This document shows positions 28,805-35,704 of a stretch of 35,704 nt of DNA, one piece after another. A program made the translations under genes and the position numbers. This DNA comes from a virus. How positions within the stretch are numbered: position 1 is the stretch's first letter; the number at the start of each line of letters is the position of its first letter. Below the pieces are notes generated by a model, which was not told the origin of the DNA, ran no database searches, and saw only the letters and a list, made by a program, of their open reading frames with translations. Location: positions 1 through 35,704 of IMG/VR virus record IMGVR_UViG_3300049825_000434, one strand, 5' to 3'.

Positions 28805-29098
28805 ATGACGAATTTAAAGCTTGTAGAAAACACTTCAGACAATGAAGTGATAGATGACGATGTAAAAATAAAAACAATTATTGCTAAGATGGAAGTGCCA
28901 CTACTATTAGATGTTGGTGGATCAAAGCTTGGCAAAGTTAGAGTATATAGCCGTGATGCGAGCTTTGATAAACTTGTAGATACAAGCTACACGTTAGAGA
29001 AAATGATTGGAAGTGAAGGACATTGTTTCGTTGAGATAACGATGCTTCCGCATAGGATTAAACACATCAAAAAGATATTGGTACAAGATCCGTGGTAG
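28805..29098 (+). CDS. First gene of the rightward replication operon, unknown
   Basis: A 97-aa acidic protein with no signal sequence. Segments: DDDVKIKTIIAKMEVPLLLD, VGGSKLGKVRVYSRDASFDK, then LEKMIGSEGHCFVEITMLP and a basic helix RIKHIKKILVQDPW. The mix of strands and one C-terminal helix suggests a compact fold. The ribosome site is weak (TAGG). No family is recognised. Confidence 0.5.
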   Translation: MTNLKLVENTSDNEVIDDDVKIKTIIAKMEVPLLLDVGGSKLGKVRVYSRDASFDKLVDTSYTLEKMIGSEGHCFVEITMLPHRIKHIKKILVQDPW

Positions 29099-29244
29099 GA
29101 GAGCCCCAAGCACGACATCTGGGCTTTCTAAGCGGATGTAGGTACGTGAAGGGGCCCTTTCGGAGTAACAACTGTGGGCTATTAATAGTATCGGATATTT
29201 TTTAGGTTTTGGTACTGGATGAAAGTATATATTGAGGGGGAAAT

Positions 29245-29586
29245 GTGCTAATTTTAGAAGTTGCTTTATTACTTATAGGCTCTGTAATTTGTGTAGACTT
29301 ATATAATAGACTAGCCATATCTGAGTCCCAGATTGAAATTAATTTTAGGAAAATAAAATCTCAACACGATTCATTTAGAAATCATGTGTTAAAGCAAGAA
29401 AGTATTGCGAGCAAGTTATTCTCTGACCTTGGTGTAAAGTCAGCAGAGATAGATTTAGCTGCTAAGCAGAGAGACGTTAACCTTTTAAAAGCAATTGATG
29501 ATTTAAAGCCTAAAATTCCAGATCCATGCAAGTATGACCCTGAAAGTTTTAGAAAAAAAGCAGTCACAAAGAAATATAAAAAATAA
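29245..29586 (+). CDS. Membrane-anchored coiled-coil protein
   Basis: A 113-aa product starting with GTG at 29245. AGGGGG lies 5 nt upstream, and the overlapping ATG at 29243 stops after two codons. The N-terminus is a membrane helix (ILEVALLLIGSVICVDLYNR), followed by a long charged helix (QIEINFRKIKSQHDSFRNHV) and a basic tail ending FRKKAVTKKYKK. It overlaps the helicase gene by one base (TAATG). It may tether replication proteins to the membrane or act on the envelope. Only the topology is visible. The spacer before it (29099-29244) has a GGGCCC-containing hairpin stretch but no gene. Confidence 0.5.
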   Translation: MLILEVALLLIGSVICVDLYNRLAISESQIEINFRKIKSQHDSFRNHVLKQESIASKLFSDLGVKSAEIDLAAKQRDVNLLKAIDDLKPKIPDPCKYDPESFRKKAVTKKYKK

Positions 29587-30992
29587 TGGAACTTTGGAAG
29601 CACCAGGTTGACACCATTAACAGAGCTTTAGGCTCTAATGAGCTCGCGATTTTAGCTGATCCTGGAACAGGAAAAACTAGAAGCTTAATAGAAATATTAA
29701 GAGCTAAATGTAATTACGAGCATAGGCTTTTAAAAACTTTAATATTCTGTCCTAAAGTGGTCTGCACGAATTGGAAAGAAGAACTCTCCAAATTCTCCAA
29801 CATAAAACCAGAGAATGTGCATGTACTTCTTGGAAAAGGAACGGATAGAATATCAAAGATTAACTCACTAGAAAGTGGTGTGATAATCACAAACTATCAG
29901 TCCATGACTATGGCAGGAGTGTTTGAAGCTCTTCAAGGATGGGGAGCTGAATTTTTAGTGTGTGATGAATCTCATAGAGTTAAAAATTCTCAAGCAGTGA
30001 CTACTAAGAAAATAGCTGCCCTTTCAGCAGGCACTAGATACAGGTACCTACTAAGTGGGACTCCGATTCTTAGGGATTACAGAGATGTTTTTGGACAGTG
30101 GCTAATTCTAGATAAAGGAGAAAGTTTTGGTAAAAATTATTTCTTGTTTCAAAATGAATACTTTTACGACAAAAATTATTCTTTACCTTGGGCCACTTGG
30201 AAAGAGTACGTTATTAAACCAAACTACGATTCACTCATCAAAGCGATCATGGCTAAAAAAGCGGTGTTCATTAAAAAAGAAGACTGCCTAGATTTGCCTC
30301 CGTTTATCCGTAAGAAGATAATTGTAGAATTATCTTCTGAGCAGCGTAAGGCTTATACGCAGATGGAAAATGATTTAATCAGCTACGTAAACGACAAGGC
30401 CTGTGTTGCTTCGATTGCGATTACAAAGGCTTTACGCCTTCAGCAGATTACAAGCGGCTTTATTCCAGTCGAAGATTCGATGACCGCGAAGCGTGAAACG
30501 ATAGGCTTTAAAGATGTACCTAGGCTAGATGCTTTAAAAGAATTGTTAGAAGATTTATTAGAAACGACAGACAAGATTATTGTGTGGGCTTGTTGGAGGG
30601 AAAATTATGCTCAGCTCAGAAGATTATTTGAATCTATTGGGGTTAAATACGCCGAGATTCACGGAGAAATTACAGATAAAAAAAGAGAAGAAGACATTAA
30701 TAATTTCAGGAACGACAAAGAATATAGACTTCTCATTGGAAATCAAGGAGCTGGGGGCATTGGGATCAACCTCATCGAAGCACAGGCTGCGGTTTATTAT
30801 TCAAGAAATTTTTCACTGGAGCATGACATCCAGAGCGAGGCCAGGAACTATCGGGGGGGCTCTGAGAGGCACAGTCACATCACGCGCTACGACTTAGTGG
30901 CAAAAGATACTATAGACGAACAAGTTTTAGAGCGTTTGGCTGAGAAAAAAGCCATTGGTGACGATTTAGTAAATCAGTACAGGAGAAAATAA
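29586..30992 (+). CDS. SNF2-type SF2 helicase
   Basis: A 468-aa DNA-dependent ATPase. Motifs in order: I ADPGTGKT (24-31, Lys30), Ia FCPKVVCTNWKEEL, II CDESH (126-130), III LSGTP (156-160), then the second lobe with DKIIVWACWRENYAQLRRLF, the motif V-like GNQGAGGIGINLIEA, and a motif VI-like QSEARNYRGGSERHSHITRY, a variant of the SNF2 QAxxRxxRxGQ pattern. The minimal length, without insertions, matches phage SNF2 helicases seen in replication modules. It would remodel or unwind DNA during replication or recombination. The start is coupled by TAATG to the gene before it. Confidence 0.85.
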   Translation: MELWKHQVDTINRALGSNELAILADPGTGKTRSLIEILRAKCNYEHRLLKTLIFCPKVVCTNWKEELSKFSNIKPENVHVLLGKGTDRISKINSLESGVIITNYQSMTMAGVFEALQGWGAEFLVCDESHRVKNSQAVTTKKIAALSAGTRYRYLLSGTPILRDYRDVFGQWLILDKGESFGKNYFLFQNEYFYDKNYSLPWATWKEYVIKPNYDSLIKAIMAKKAVFIKKEDCLDLPPFIRKKIIVELSSEQRKAYTQMENDLISYVNDKACVASIAITKALRLQQITSGFIPVEDSMTAKRETIGFKDVPRLDALKELLEDLLETTDKIIVWACWRENYAQLRRLFESIGVKYAEIHGEITDKKREEDINNFRNDKEYRLLIGNQGAGGIGINLIEAQAAVYYSRNFSLEHDIQSEARNYRGGSERHSHITRYDLVAKDTIDEQVLERLAEKKAIGDDLVNQYRRK

Positions 30993-31453
30993 TGGAGCAA
31001 ATAGATATGGAATTTGAAGCACCAGATGTGTCAAAGACTACGATAGCAGAACTTACAGAATTTTGTAAGTCTATCGTTTTAAAAAGAGAAGAAGTTGAAG
31101 AATTTAAGAAGCAATATCAAGAAAAAAACACAGAGCTTGATAAGCTTGAAGCCAGAATGTGTGAAACACTAGAGGCTTTAGGTCTTACGAGTTTTGATTT
31201 TGGACAAGGGGAGGTTCAGAAAAGAATAAGAACATCGGTCCGAGTACCACATGGACCTGAAAGAGATGAGTTTTTTAATTACTTACGTGAGAAAAATGCT
31301 TTTGATGCTTTGATCACTGTAAATAGTCAAACACTTAACTCTTGGTACAAACGAGAAGTAGATATTGCCGCGCAGAGCGGACAAGTCTTTAACCCGCCAG
31401 GCCTTGGACTTCCTTCAGGGAACATAAGCCTAGCAATTAAATTAAAAAAGTAG
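30992..31453 (+). CDS. Conserved phage coiled-coil protein of the replication module
   Basis: A 153-aa protein. The N-terminal half is a charged coiled coil (SIVLKREEVEEFKKQYQEKN). The C-terminal half has FDFGQGEVQKRIRTSVRVPH, then DEFFNYLREKNAFDALITVN and SQTLNSWYKREV. I recall the combination of a helix pair, a basic strand, a FFxxLxxxxxFxxLxTVNSxTLNxxYK segment and a Gly-rich end in phage proteins next to SSB-like genes, with no proven function. TAATG coupling with the helicase gene suggests a partner of the helicase or SSB-like protein, perhaps a Gam-like nuclease inhibitor. Confidence 0.6.
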   Translation: MEQIDMEFEAPDVSKTTIAELTEFCKSIVLKREEVEEFKKQYQEKNTELDKLEARMCETLEALGLTSFDFGQGEVQKRIRTSVRVPHGPERDEFFNYLREKNAFDALITVNSQTLNSWYKREVDIAAQSGQVFNPPGLGLPSGNISLAIKLKK

Positions 31454-31458
31454 GAAAC

Positions 31459-32193
31459 ATGAAACAAGAACTAACAAAAGTAAAAACACAAGCCGTAGCA
31501 AATATTCCAGCCCACCTTATGGACATGAGTCAATACGGAGAGGCTGATAAAACAGATATTTTAATCCCAAAACTTTTACTTCAGCAGGGTTTATCAAAAC
31601 TTGTAGCTGCTGAAAAAGCTAAGATGGGTGACATATGTGATAGCATCACAGGGGAAACTCTAGGTGATAAATCTAAGCCCCTGGAAATCATCCCACTTAA
31701 GCTTTTTAAAACTTGGGTGTTATTTAAAACAGTAGCTGGCAAGCAAGAGTACTTTAAGACAGAGCCTTTTGTTGCTGGAAAATATGACTCTGAAAACGCT
31801 ATTGTTGACGGCGTACCAGGAGCTGCATATCAGAGTTTAAATTTCTATGTGTTATTAAAAAAAGATTTAACCGAACCATTCGCCCTTCCCTACGCTATTT
31901 CTTTTAAAAGCACTGGATACACAGCAGGAAAAAAATTAAACACGCAGTTTGAGATTTCTAAAGCTGCTGGAATGCCACCTTTTACTATGAGCTATAAGTT
32001 AGTACCCACTAAAATTACGAACGATAAAGGTGTTTTCTATAATTATGATATTGAAAAAGGCGAGGCTGTTAAGGAATTTACTTTGATTGAAAAGCTTGTA
32101 AAAATGCTTTCTACTTCTAACGTCGTGGTCGATGACTCTGACGAAAAAGATCTGAAAGTAAAACCACAAGCTCAAGCTGCTGACGAGTACTAA
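31459..32193 (+). CDS. Single-stranded DNA-binding protein candidate
   Basis: A 244-aa protein. The N-terminal part TDILIPKLLLQQGLSKLVAA then KMGDICDSITGETLG belongs to a pattern I recall from phage replication genes. The middle is beta-rich with aromatic residues (KLFKTWVLFKTVAGKQEYFK, LNFYVLLKKDL), as needed for an OB-like DNA groove. The C-terminus is acidic (VVVDDSDEKDLKV ... AADEY), like the tails of phage SSBs that recruit polymerase and helicase. It has a good SD and lies five nt after the coiled-coil gene. The function is by pattern and context. Confidence 0.55.
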   Translation: MKQELTKVKTQAVANIPAHLMDMSQYGEADKTDILIPKLLLQQGLSKLVAAEKAKMGDICDSITGETLGDKSKPLEIIPLKLFKTWVLFKTVAGKQEYFKTEPFVAGKYDSENAIVDGVPGAAYQSLNFYVLLKKDLTEPFALPYAISFKSTGYTAGKKLNTQFEISKAAGMPPFTMSYKLVPTKITNDKGVFYNYDIEKGEAVKEFTLIEKLVKMLSTSNVVVDDSDEKDLKVKPQAQAADEY

Positions 32194-32208
32194 ATTTTTT
32201 ATCCGTTC

Positions 32209-32239
32209 TAGCCCTGTGCGGAGAAATTGAGCAGGGCTA
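32209..32239 (+). promoter_or_regulatory. Hairpin covering a ribosome site
   Basis: TAGCCCTG (32209-32216) and CAGGGCTA (32232-32239) form an 8-bp perfect stem with a 15-nt loop. There is no T-tract after it. The right arm holds the AGGG that serves the gene at 32246, so folding would hide the ribosome site and lower output of the 74-aa gene and perhaps the coupled polymerase. Confidence 0.5.
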
Positions 32240-32245
32240 ATTAAT

Positions 32246-32470
32246 ATGAAAAGAAGAATGCCTGTAGAACAAACTGAACTACTTCAAGCCTATGTTTATC
32301 CTCGTCACAAGAAGGCTTTAGATCTCATTGCTAAGAATGATATTGATAACTCTGAGTGGACAAGACACAGGCCTTCTGTATCTAGACATGTACGCCATGC
32401 GATAGATCAATATATAAGCACCCTACCAAAAGATTTTAAAACTCAAATTGGTCTTAATAAAATCAAATGA
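32246..32470 (+). CDS. Small basic protein before the polymerase
   Basis: A 74-aa, Arg/His/Lys-rich protein: MKRRMPVEQTELLQAYVYPR, then HKKALDLIAKNDIDNSEWTR, then RPSVSRHVRHAIDQYIST. A strand followed by two helices with basic residues would suit a ribbon-helix-helix or other small DNA-binding fold, but this is uncertain. It overlaps the polymerase gene by ATGA, so it sets polymerase translation. Confidence 0.5.
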   Translation: MKRRMPVEQTELLQAYVYPRHKKALDLIAKNDIDNSEWTRHRPSVSRHVRHAIDQYISTLPKDFKTQIGLNKIK

Positions 32471-34389
32471 GTAAAAATATAATTGTTGAAGACGGTAATC
32501 TTCAGGATACGCTTATTTATTTAAAAAACCAAAAGGTGTTAGCCGTTGATACGGAGACCACGGGCTTTAGGGTCTTTCAAGATGACGAACTATTTTCCAT
32601 TCAGATAACTACTGAAAAGTTAGAGAACTTTTATTTTAACTTTTGGGAGTATGACAAGTGCGGAGCGTGGTGCACTGACGAGGGCGTATTAGATGCCATT
32701 TCCTACGAAGGTGAAATCTATAAAACTCTAGGCCCTGTATTGTCTAAAGAAATTATCCCTCGTTTAAGTGATGTACTTCGGGGGAAAATGGTGTTTTTGC
32801 AAAACGCTAAGTTTGATATGCATTTCTTAGAAAAAGCGGGTGTGGAATTAGATTTTGAGGTCCACGATACGTGGGTCGGAGGGCGTTTACTTTATAACGA
32901 CCACGCGTCTTACTCACTGGACAATCAGGCAAAGCGTGAGCTTGGAGAAAGTAAAATAGACCTTGTGATGAAATACATGGATGACATGGGCGCATATTCT
33001 ATGGAGTTTGTTCAAGGTAAGCAGTCAAAGAATAAAAACTATAGGTTTTACGAAGTTCCTTTTGGGCTGATGTTTGAGTACGGCTGTAAAGATACTGAGC
33101 TTACAATGCGCTTAGGCCTTAAACAGGTGGAAGGAATAAAAGCCCAGAACGCAAGACAAAAAGTAGGGACTCTTTATGGCTTTGGGTTTATGGATGTTTA
33201 CGAAAATGAAAAAACTTTAACTAAAGTCTGTCAGAAGATCGAGAAACGTGGAATTAAGATTGATAGGAGATATTGTGAAGAAGCCTTTGAATTTGAACGT
33301 ACAAGTTATTTACAAAAAGAAGCAGAATTTAGTAAAGAAACCGGAAGAGAATTTATTGATTCAGGAGATTGCCTCGGTCCAATCCTTAATGCAAGAACTG
33401 GAAAAGAACTACCAAAAACACAGGACGGGGCCTGGGAAGTGTCAGAATCCGTGCTTTCCAAGTTGGACGACACTGTAGCAAAGCTTGTTCTTGAGCATAG
33501 AAGTCATTATAAAAACGCACACACTTATTTCGCAGGATTTATGAAGTTTGCTGATAAGAATGATATTCTTCACCCAGACATGCTTCAAGCAGGCACAAGA
33601 ACCGGACGATTTTCATATAGAGACCCCAACCTTCAAAATGTTCCAACTGAAGACACAAGTAAATACCCGATCCGAAGAGCCTTTGTTCCTAGGGAAGGAA
33701 AGTACTTTGTGATGATAGATTATAAACAGATGGAATTTAGGCTCATGCTTGAGTACGCTCAAGAGACAGAGCTTATAAGAAAACTTTTACAAGGGTTTGA
33801 CCCCCACCAAGCGACTGCAGATTTAACTGGAGTCACACGGTCTCAAGCTAAAGTATTGAATTTTGGCATATTATATGGGATGGGAAAAGATAAGCTTGCA
33901 GCCGCCTTAAAGTGTACTTCTAAAGAAGCATACAACTTTAAGCAACAATACTTTGACGGACTTCCTATGGTACAAAACTTAATTATTCAGCAAACCACTA
34001 ATGCTAAAGCTAGAGGCTTTGTTATTAATTGGTTTGGAAGGCTATTTCAATTCCCAGACCAAAGGTTTTCTTACAAAGCAACAAATGCCCTTATTCAAGG
34101 CGGTTGTGCAGACGTAGTAAAAAGAGCCATGGTTATGATGAAAGACGAGCCCGTACTTTTGCAAATACATGATGAGATTTTGCTTGAGTATGATTTAGGG
34201 GACACAACGTCTGTGGAAAAAGCTGTGCATACTATGGAAAACTCTTTTCCAGCAAAGCGTTTACCCTTGACGACATCCATAGAGCACAGCCTAGAATCTT
34301 GGGGTGACTCTATGGAAGGATTACCAGATGCCGCAGAAACCAGAAACCGCGTTCAAAAAGAAAGTCCAAGCAGCTTTGCTAACGCTTGA
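32467..34389 (+). CDS. Family A DNA polymerase with 3'-5' exonuclease
   Basis: A 640-aa phage replicative polymerase. Exonuclease: Exo I AVDTETTG (Asp28, Glu30), Exo II NAKFDMHFLE, Exo III EYGCKDTELTMRL, so proofreading residues are present. Polymerase: the template-binding segment GTRTGRFSYRDPNLQNVPT, motif A MIDYKQMEFRL, motif B RSQAKVLNFGILYGMG, motif C LLQIHDEILLEY. There is no 5'-3' exonuclease domain, as usual for T7-like enzymes. The 640 aa fit that class. It works with the primase-helicase (26281), SNF2 helicase and SSB-like protein. Confidence 0.93.
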   Translation: MSKNIIVEDGNLQDTLIYLKNQKVLAVDTETTGFRVFQDDELFSIQITTEKLENFYFNFWEYDKCGAWCTDEGVLDAISYEGEIYKTLGPVLSKEIIPRLSDVLRGKMVFLQNAKFDMHFLEKAGVELDFEVHDTWVGGRLLYNDHASYSLDNQAKRELGESKIDLVMKYMDDMGAYSMEFVQGKQSKNKNYRFYEVPFGLMFEYGCKDTELTMRLGLKQVEGIKAQNARQKVGTLYGFGFMDVYENEKTLTKVCQKIEKRGIKIDRRYCEEAFEFERTSYLQKEAEFSKETGREFIDSGDCLGPILNARTGKELPKTQDGAWEVSESVLSKLDDTVAKLVLEHRSHYKNAHTYFAGFMKFADKNDILHPDMLQAGTRTGRFSYRDPNLQNVPTEDTSKYPIRRAFVPREGKYFVMIDYKQMEFRLMLEYAQETELIRKLLQGFDPHQATADLTGVTRSQAKVLNFGILYGMGKDKLAAALKCTSKEAYNFKQQYFDGLPMVQNLIIQQTTNAKARGFVINWFGRLFQFPDQRFSYKATNALIQGGCADVVKRAMVMMKDEPVLLQIHDEILLEYDLGDTTSVEKAVHTMENSFPAKRLPLTTSIEHSLESWGDSMEGLPDAAETRNRVQKESPSSFANA

Positions 34390-34657
34390 TAATATTTACT
34401 TTTTTAAAACTCAGCAAGTAGCCCTGCTTGGCATACCGGACATGATTATTTGCGTGAATGGGATGTTCGTTGCTCTTGAGCTTAAGTCGAAGCAAGGAAG
34501 AGCCTCAAAAATTCAAGAATTTAACCTTAATAAAATTAACAACGCTAAAGGGCTAGGGCTTGTTGTCTACCCAGACAACTGGTCAAAAGTTTTTTTGGCT
34601 TTAAAAGCACTTTCTAAAGGGGGAGTATATGATCGAGCTAACTTGGCAGCAAGCTAA
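34328..34657 (+). CDS. VRR-NUC family nuclease
   Basis: A 109-aa PD-(D/E)XK nuclease of the VRR-NUC type, found in phages next to polymerase and helicase genes, where it resolves branched DNA or trims ends. Motifs: an N-terminal Glu in KPETAFKKKVQ, then GIPDMIICVNGMF (the Asp), ALELKSKQGRAS (Glu-x-Lys) and KIQEFNLNKINNAKG. I prefer the ATG at 34328, with AAGG 8 nt upstream; a GTG at 34304 in the same frame is possible. It starts inside the polymerase gene. Confidence 0.8.
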   Translation: MPQKPETAFKKKVQAALLTLDNIYFFKTQQVALLGIPDMIICVNGMFVALELKSKQGRASKIQEFNLNKINNAKGLGLVVYPDNWSKVFLALKALSKGGVYDRANLAAS

Positions 34658-35039
34658 GAACCAATTTTTCAGACAAGGATTTTCCAAGGTTGTTGGAACT
34701 TCCCACGATATAAAAACAAACTACCACATTATGAGGATTTGTAAGCTCATGGACCAAGAGACGAAAATCTACGATGACATGCACTTAAAAATTCTTGAAA
34801 AGTACAACGCTTTAAAGCCAGACGGGTCTTACTCTGTACCTGAAGAAGCTCACACGGAGTACAAAAAAGATATGGATTTGTTGTCTGATACTAAATTTGT
34901 TATTGAAAAAACAAAAATTAATATATCTAATTTAAAGTGTGAGTTGACACCGATTGAGTTATTGGCTTTAGAGCCTATGCTTTTCGGATTAGAACTTGTA
35001 GGAGGGGGATCAAATGGCGAAGAAGAAAAAAACAGTTAA
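34629..35039 (+). CDS. Replication-module protein of unknown function
   Basis: A 136-aa protein with GGGGGAG upstream of its ATG. Mostly helical, opening with MIELTWQQAKNQFFRQGFSK, then IKTNYHIMRICKLMDQETKI and a C-terminal LTPIELLALEPMLFGLELVG with an acidic end. The pattern YxIxxIxKxxxxE plus LxPxELxALEPLL is one I recall in phage proteins near late genes, with no known function. It may be a virion or packaging factor at the border of the replication module. Confidence 0.55.
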   Translation: MIELTWQQAKNQFFRQGFSKVVGTSHDIKTNYHIMRICKLMDQETKIYDDMHLKILEKYNALKPDGSYSVPEEAHTEYKKDMDLLSDTKFVIEKTKINISNLKCELTPIELLALEPMLFGLELVGGGSNGEEEKNS

Positions 35040-35061
35040 AAAAGTTTCTAAAAAGAAATAA
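35014..35061 (+). CDS. 15-aa lysine-rich peptide
   Basis: MAKKKKTVKKVSKKK, with nine Lys in 15 residues, is preceded by GGAGGGGG 5 nt before the ATG, one of the best ribosome sites in the window. It overlaps the end of the previous gene by 26 nt and is followed at once by a terminator. It is small enough to be ignored by gene finders. It could bind nucleic acid or charged surfaces. Confidence 0.5.
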   Translation: MAKKKKTVKKVSKKK

Positions 35062-35066
35062 AGCAA

Positions 35067-35086
35067 AGGCCCCTTTTGAGGGGCCT
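35067..35086. terminator. Terminator between convergent modules
   Basis: AGGCCCC (35067-35073) and GGGGCCT (35080-35086) form a 7-bp stem with a 6-nt loop. On the minus strand it is followed by TTTGCTTTATTTC and on the plus strand by no clear T-tract, so it acts best on leftward transcripts entering the replication operon, and may also stop rightward ones. Confidence 0.65.
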
Positions 35087-35114
35087 GCACCTATTGTCCT
35101 AGGCCTTTAGGGTA

Positions 35115-35345
35115 TTATTCTTCTTTTGATTTCTTAGAAGCTACGGCTCGAAGTTCAGCTATAGAAGATATAGCTTTTTTCTTGTCGGCCATTTTCTCTA
35201 GAACTAATTTCATCAATTCAGGGTTAGCTTTAATCTCTTCAGCTCGAAGAAGATCGTTAACCGCGCAGTCAACTTCCCACTTGTCGTACTTTTTCTCAGA
35301 CTCTTCTTCTACGCCCACAGGGCTTGCATCAATAGTTACTTTCAT
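35115..35345 (-). CDS. Small acidic protein at the border of late genes
   Basis: A 76-aa helical, Lys/Glu-rich protein (MKVTIDASPVGVEEESEKKY, KWEVDCAVNDLLRAEEIKAN). Strong SD (AAAGGAAA). It overlaps the upstream virion-type gene by ATGA. It resembles small chaperone-like proteins next to phage structural genes, but has no known motif. Confidence 0.55.
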   Translation of the reverse strand: MKVTIDASPVGVEEESEKKYDKWEVDCAVNDLLRAEEIKANPELMKLVLEKMADKKKAISSIAELRAVASKKSKEE

Positions 35346-35704
35346 GGGTTATTTCCTTTGTTGTTTTGTAGCATGTTCCAGATTGAGTTCCCTATTTCTG
35401 GGGAAAATCCTTTTAAATTATCATAGCCAGGCTTAGCGTACGGAGAAAGTAATTCACCCGCTTTTGACAAAGCCTTTGTGTAGTTTTTAACAGCTAAAGG
35501 ACTTGCAATAGCCGTTGCCCCAGCCGCCCCAGCCGCCATCCCTACAGGGCCACCTAATTTATACCCTAAAGCTGCGCCTAAAGAACCAACAGAAAGACCC
35601 CTACTTGTTGAGGTGCTTCCCTTAGAGCTTTTTGCTAAAAGACCAGGGTTAGAAAATTCCCTAAAAGCAGAAAATGTTTTAGCTTCTGGAAAAAGATCGA
35701 CCCC
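35342..35704 (-). CDS. C-terminal part of a virion-type protein, cut by the window edge
   Basis: The frame is open to the right edge, so the visible 120 residues are the end of a longer protein. It contains FPEAKTFSAFREFSNPGLLA, SRGLSVGSLGAALGYKLGGP, then an Ala/Gly-rich stretch MAAGAAGATAIASPLAVKNY and ends SIWNMLQNNKGNNP. An internal ATG at 35539 exists but the open frame upstream argues it is not the start. Ala/Gly-rich C-termini like this occur in internal virion or ejection proteins. The call stays generic. Confidence 0.5.
   Translation of the reverse strand, partial: GVDLFPEAKTFSAFREFSNPGLLAKSSKGSTSTSRGLSVGSLGAALGYKLGGPVGMAAGAAGATAIASPLAVKNYTKALSKAGELLSPYAKPGYDNLKGFSPEIGNSIWNMLQNNKGNNP

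Noticed and set aside
28744-28935. 63-codon minus-strand frame over the start of the replication operon
   Set aside because: Ser/Thr/Phe-rich antisense reading over the 28805 gene without a ribosome site.
30580-30897. 105-codon second frame inside the SNF2 helicase gene
   Set aside because: It covers the conserved helicase motifs V and VI in another frame, and the sequence has no independent pattern.

Overview
This window looks like most of the genome of a tailed double-stranded DNA phage (Caudoviricetes). A short-tailed, podovirus-like virion is the best guess. The support is a recognisable TerL, portal, scaffold and capsid block, a partial protein whose N-terminus resembles the T7 gp12 / tail-nozzle type, a family A DNA polymerase, and no tape-measure, sheath or baseplate genes. 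Spanin-like and lipoprotein genes (lipoboxes ending LQAC and LGAC) point to a Gram-negative host. I cannot name the host or the nearest isolated phage. No integrase, transposase, rRNA, tRNA or CRISPR array was recognised. Both window edges cut minus-strand genes, so the piece is incomplete or an arbitrary cut of a circular map.

Layout. (1) 1-18.4 kb, all minus strand, is the late module. In transcription order (right to left) it holds the small terminase candidate, TerL, a 108-aa linker, portal, scaffold and major capsid protein. It continues with a long run of appendage, tail-fibre-like and small virion proteins, then an NlpC/P60 endolysin with four small membrane proteins, and finally a nozzle-like protein that runs off the left edge. 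(2) 18.4-23.2 kb, minus, is a tightly overlapped run of small accessory genes. It includes zinc-ribbon proteins, a ribbon-helix-helix-like peptide, a methyltransferase-like/HTH fusion, a Gly-Tyr/Gly-Asn repeat microprotein and an XRE regulator. It starts at a promoter that carries a perfect inverted repeat. (3) 23.2-23.7 kb is a divergent control region. (4) 23.7-25.85 kb, plus, is a small operon with two lipoproteins, a membrane protein and a zinc-ribbon gene. (5) 25.9-26.27 kb is a gene-free array of GCCGTGG repeats plus a bidirectional terminator. (6) 26.3-28.6 kb, minus, is a primase-helicase. (7) 28.6-28.8 kb is a second divergent control region. (8) 28.8-35.06 kb, plus, is the replication module: SNF2-type helicase, coiled-coil protein, SSB-like protein, PolA and VRR-NUC nuclease. 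(9) 35.1-35.7 kb, minus, holds the first or next late genes.

How it works together. The primase-helicase, SNF2 helicase, SSB-like protein, PolA with proofreading, and VRR-NUC make a nearly complete replisome. The repeat array beside the primase gene is the best candidate for an origin or replication control site. Genes are chained by ATGA/GTGA/TAATG overlaps, so translational coupling is probably pervasive. Several start sites were moved from the longest open frame using Shine-Dalgarno (SD) position, signal peptides and overlap logic. Five genes of 51 aa or fewer are reported because they carry good ribosome sites or coupling overlaps.

The least conventional items are the GCCGTGG array, the 18-unit hexanucleotide microprotein gene, a lipoprotein gene nested in frame inside a longer ORF, Sec signal peptides on two large virion-type proteins, an about 80-residue domain present three times in two virion genes, and the methyltransferase-like/HTH fusion. 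All function calls come from reading motifs by eye. No database search was possible.
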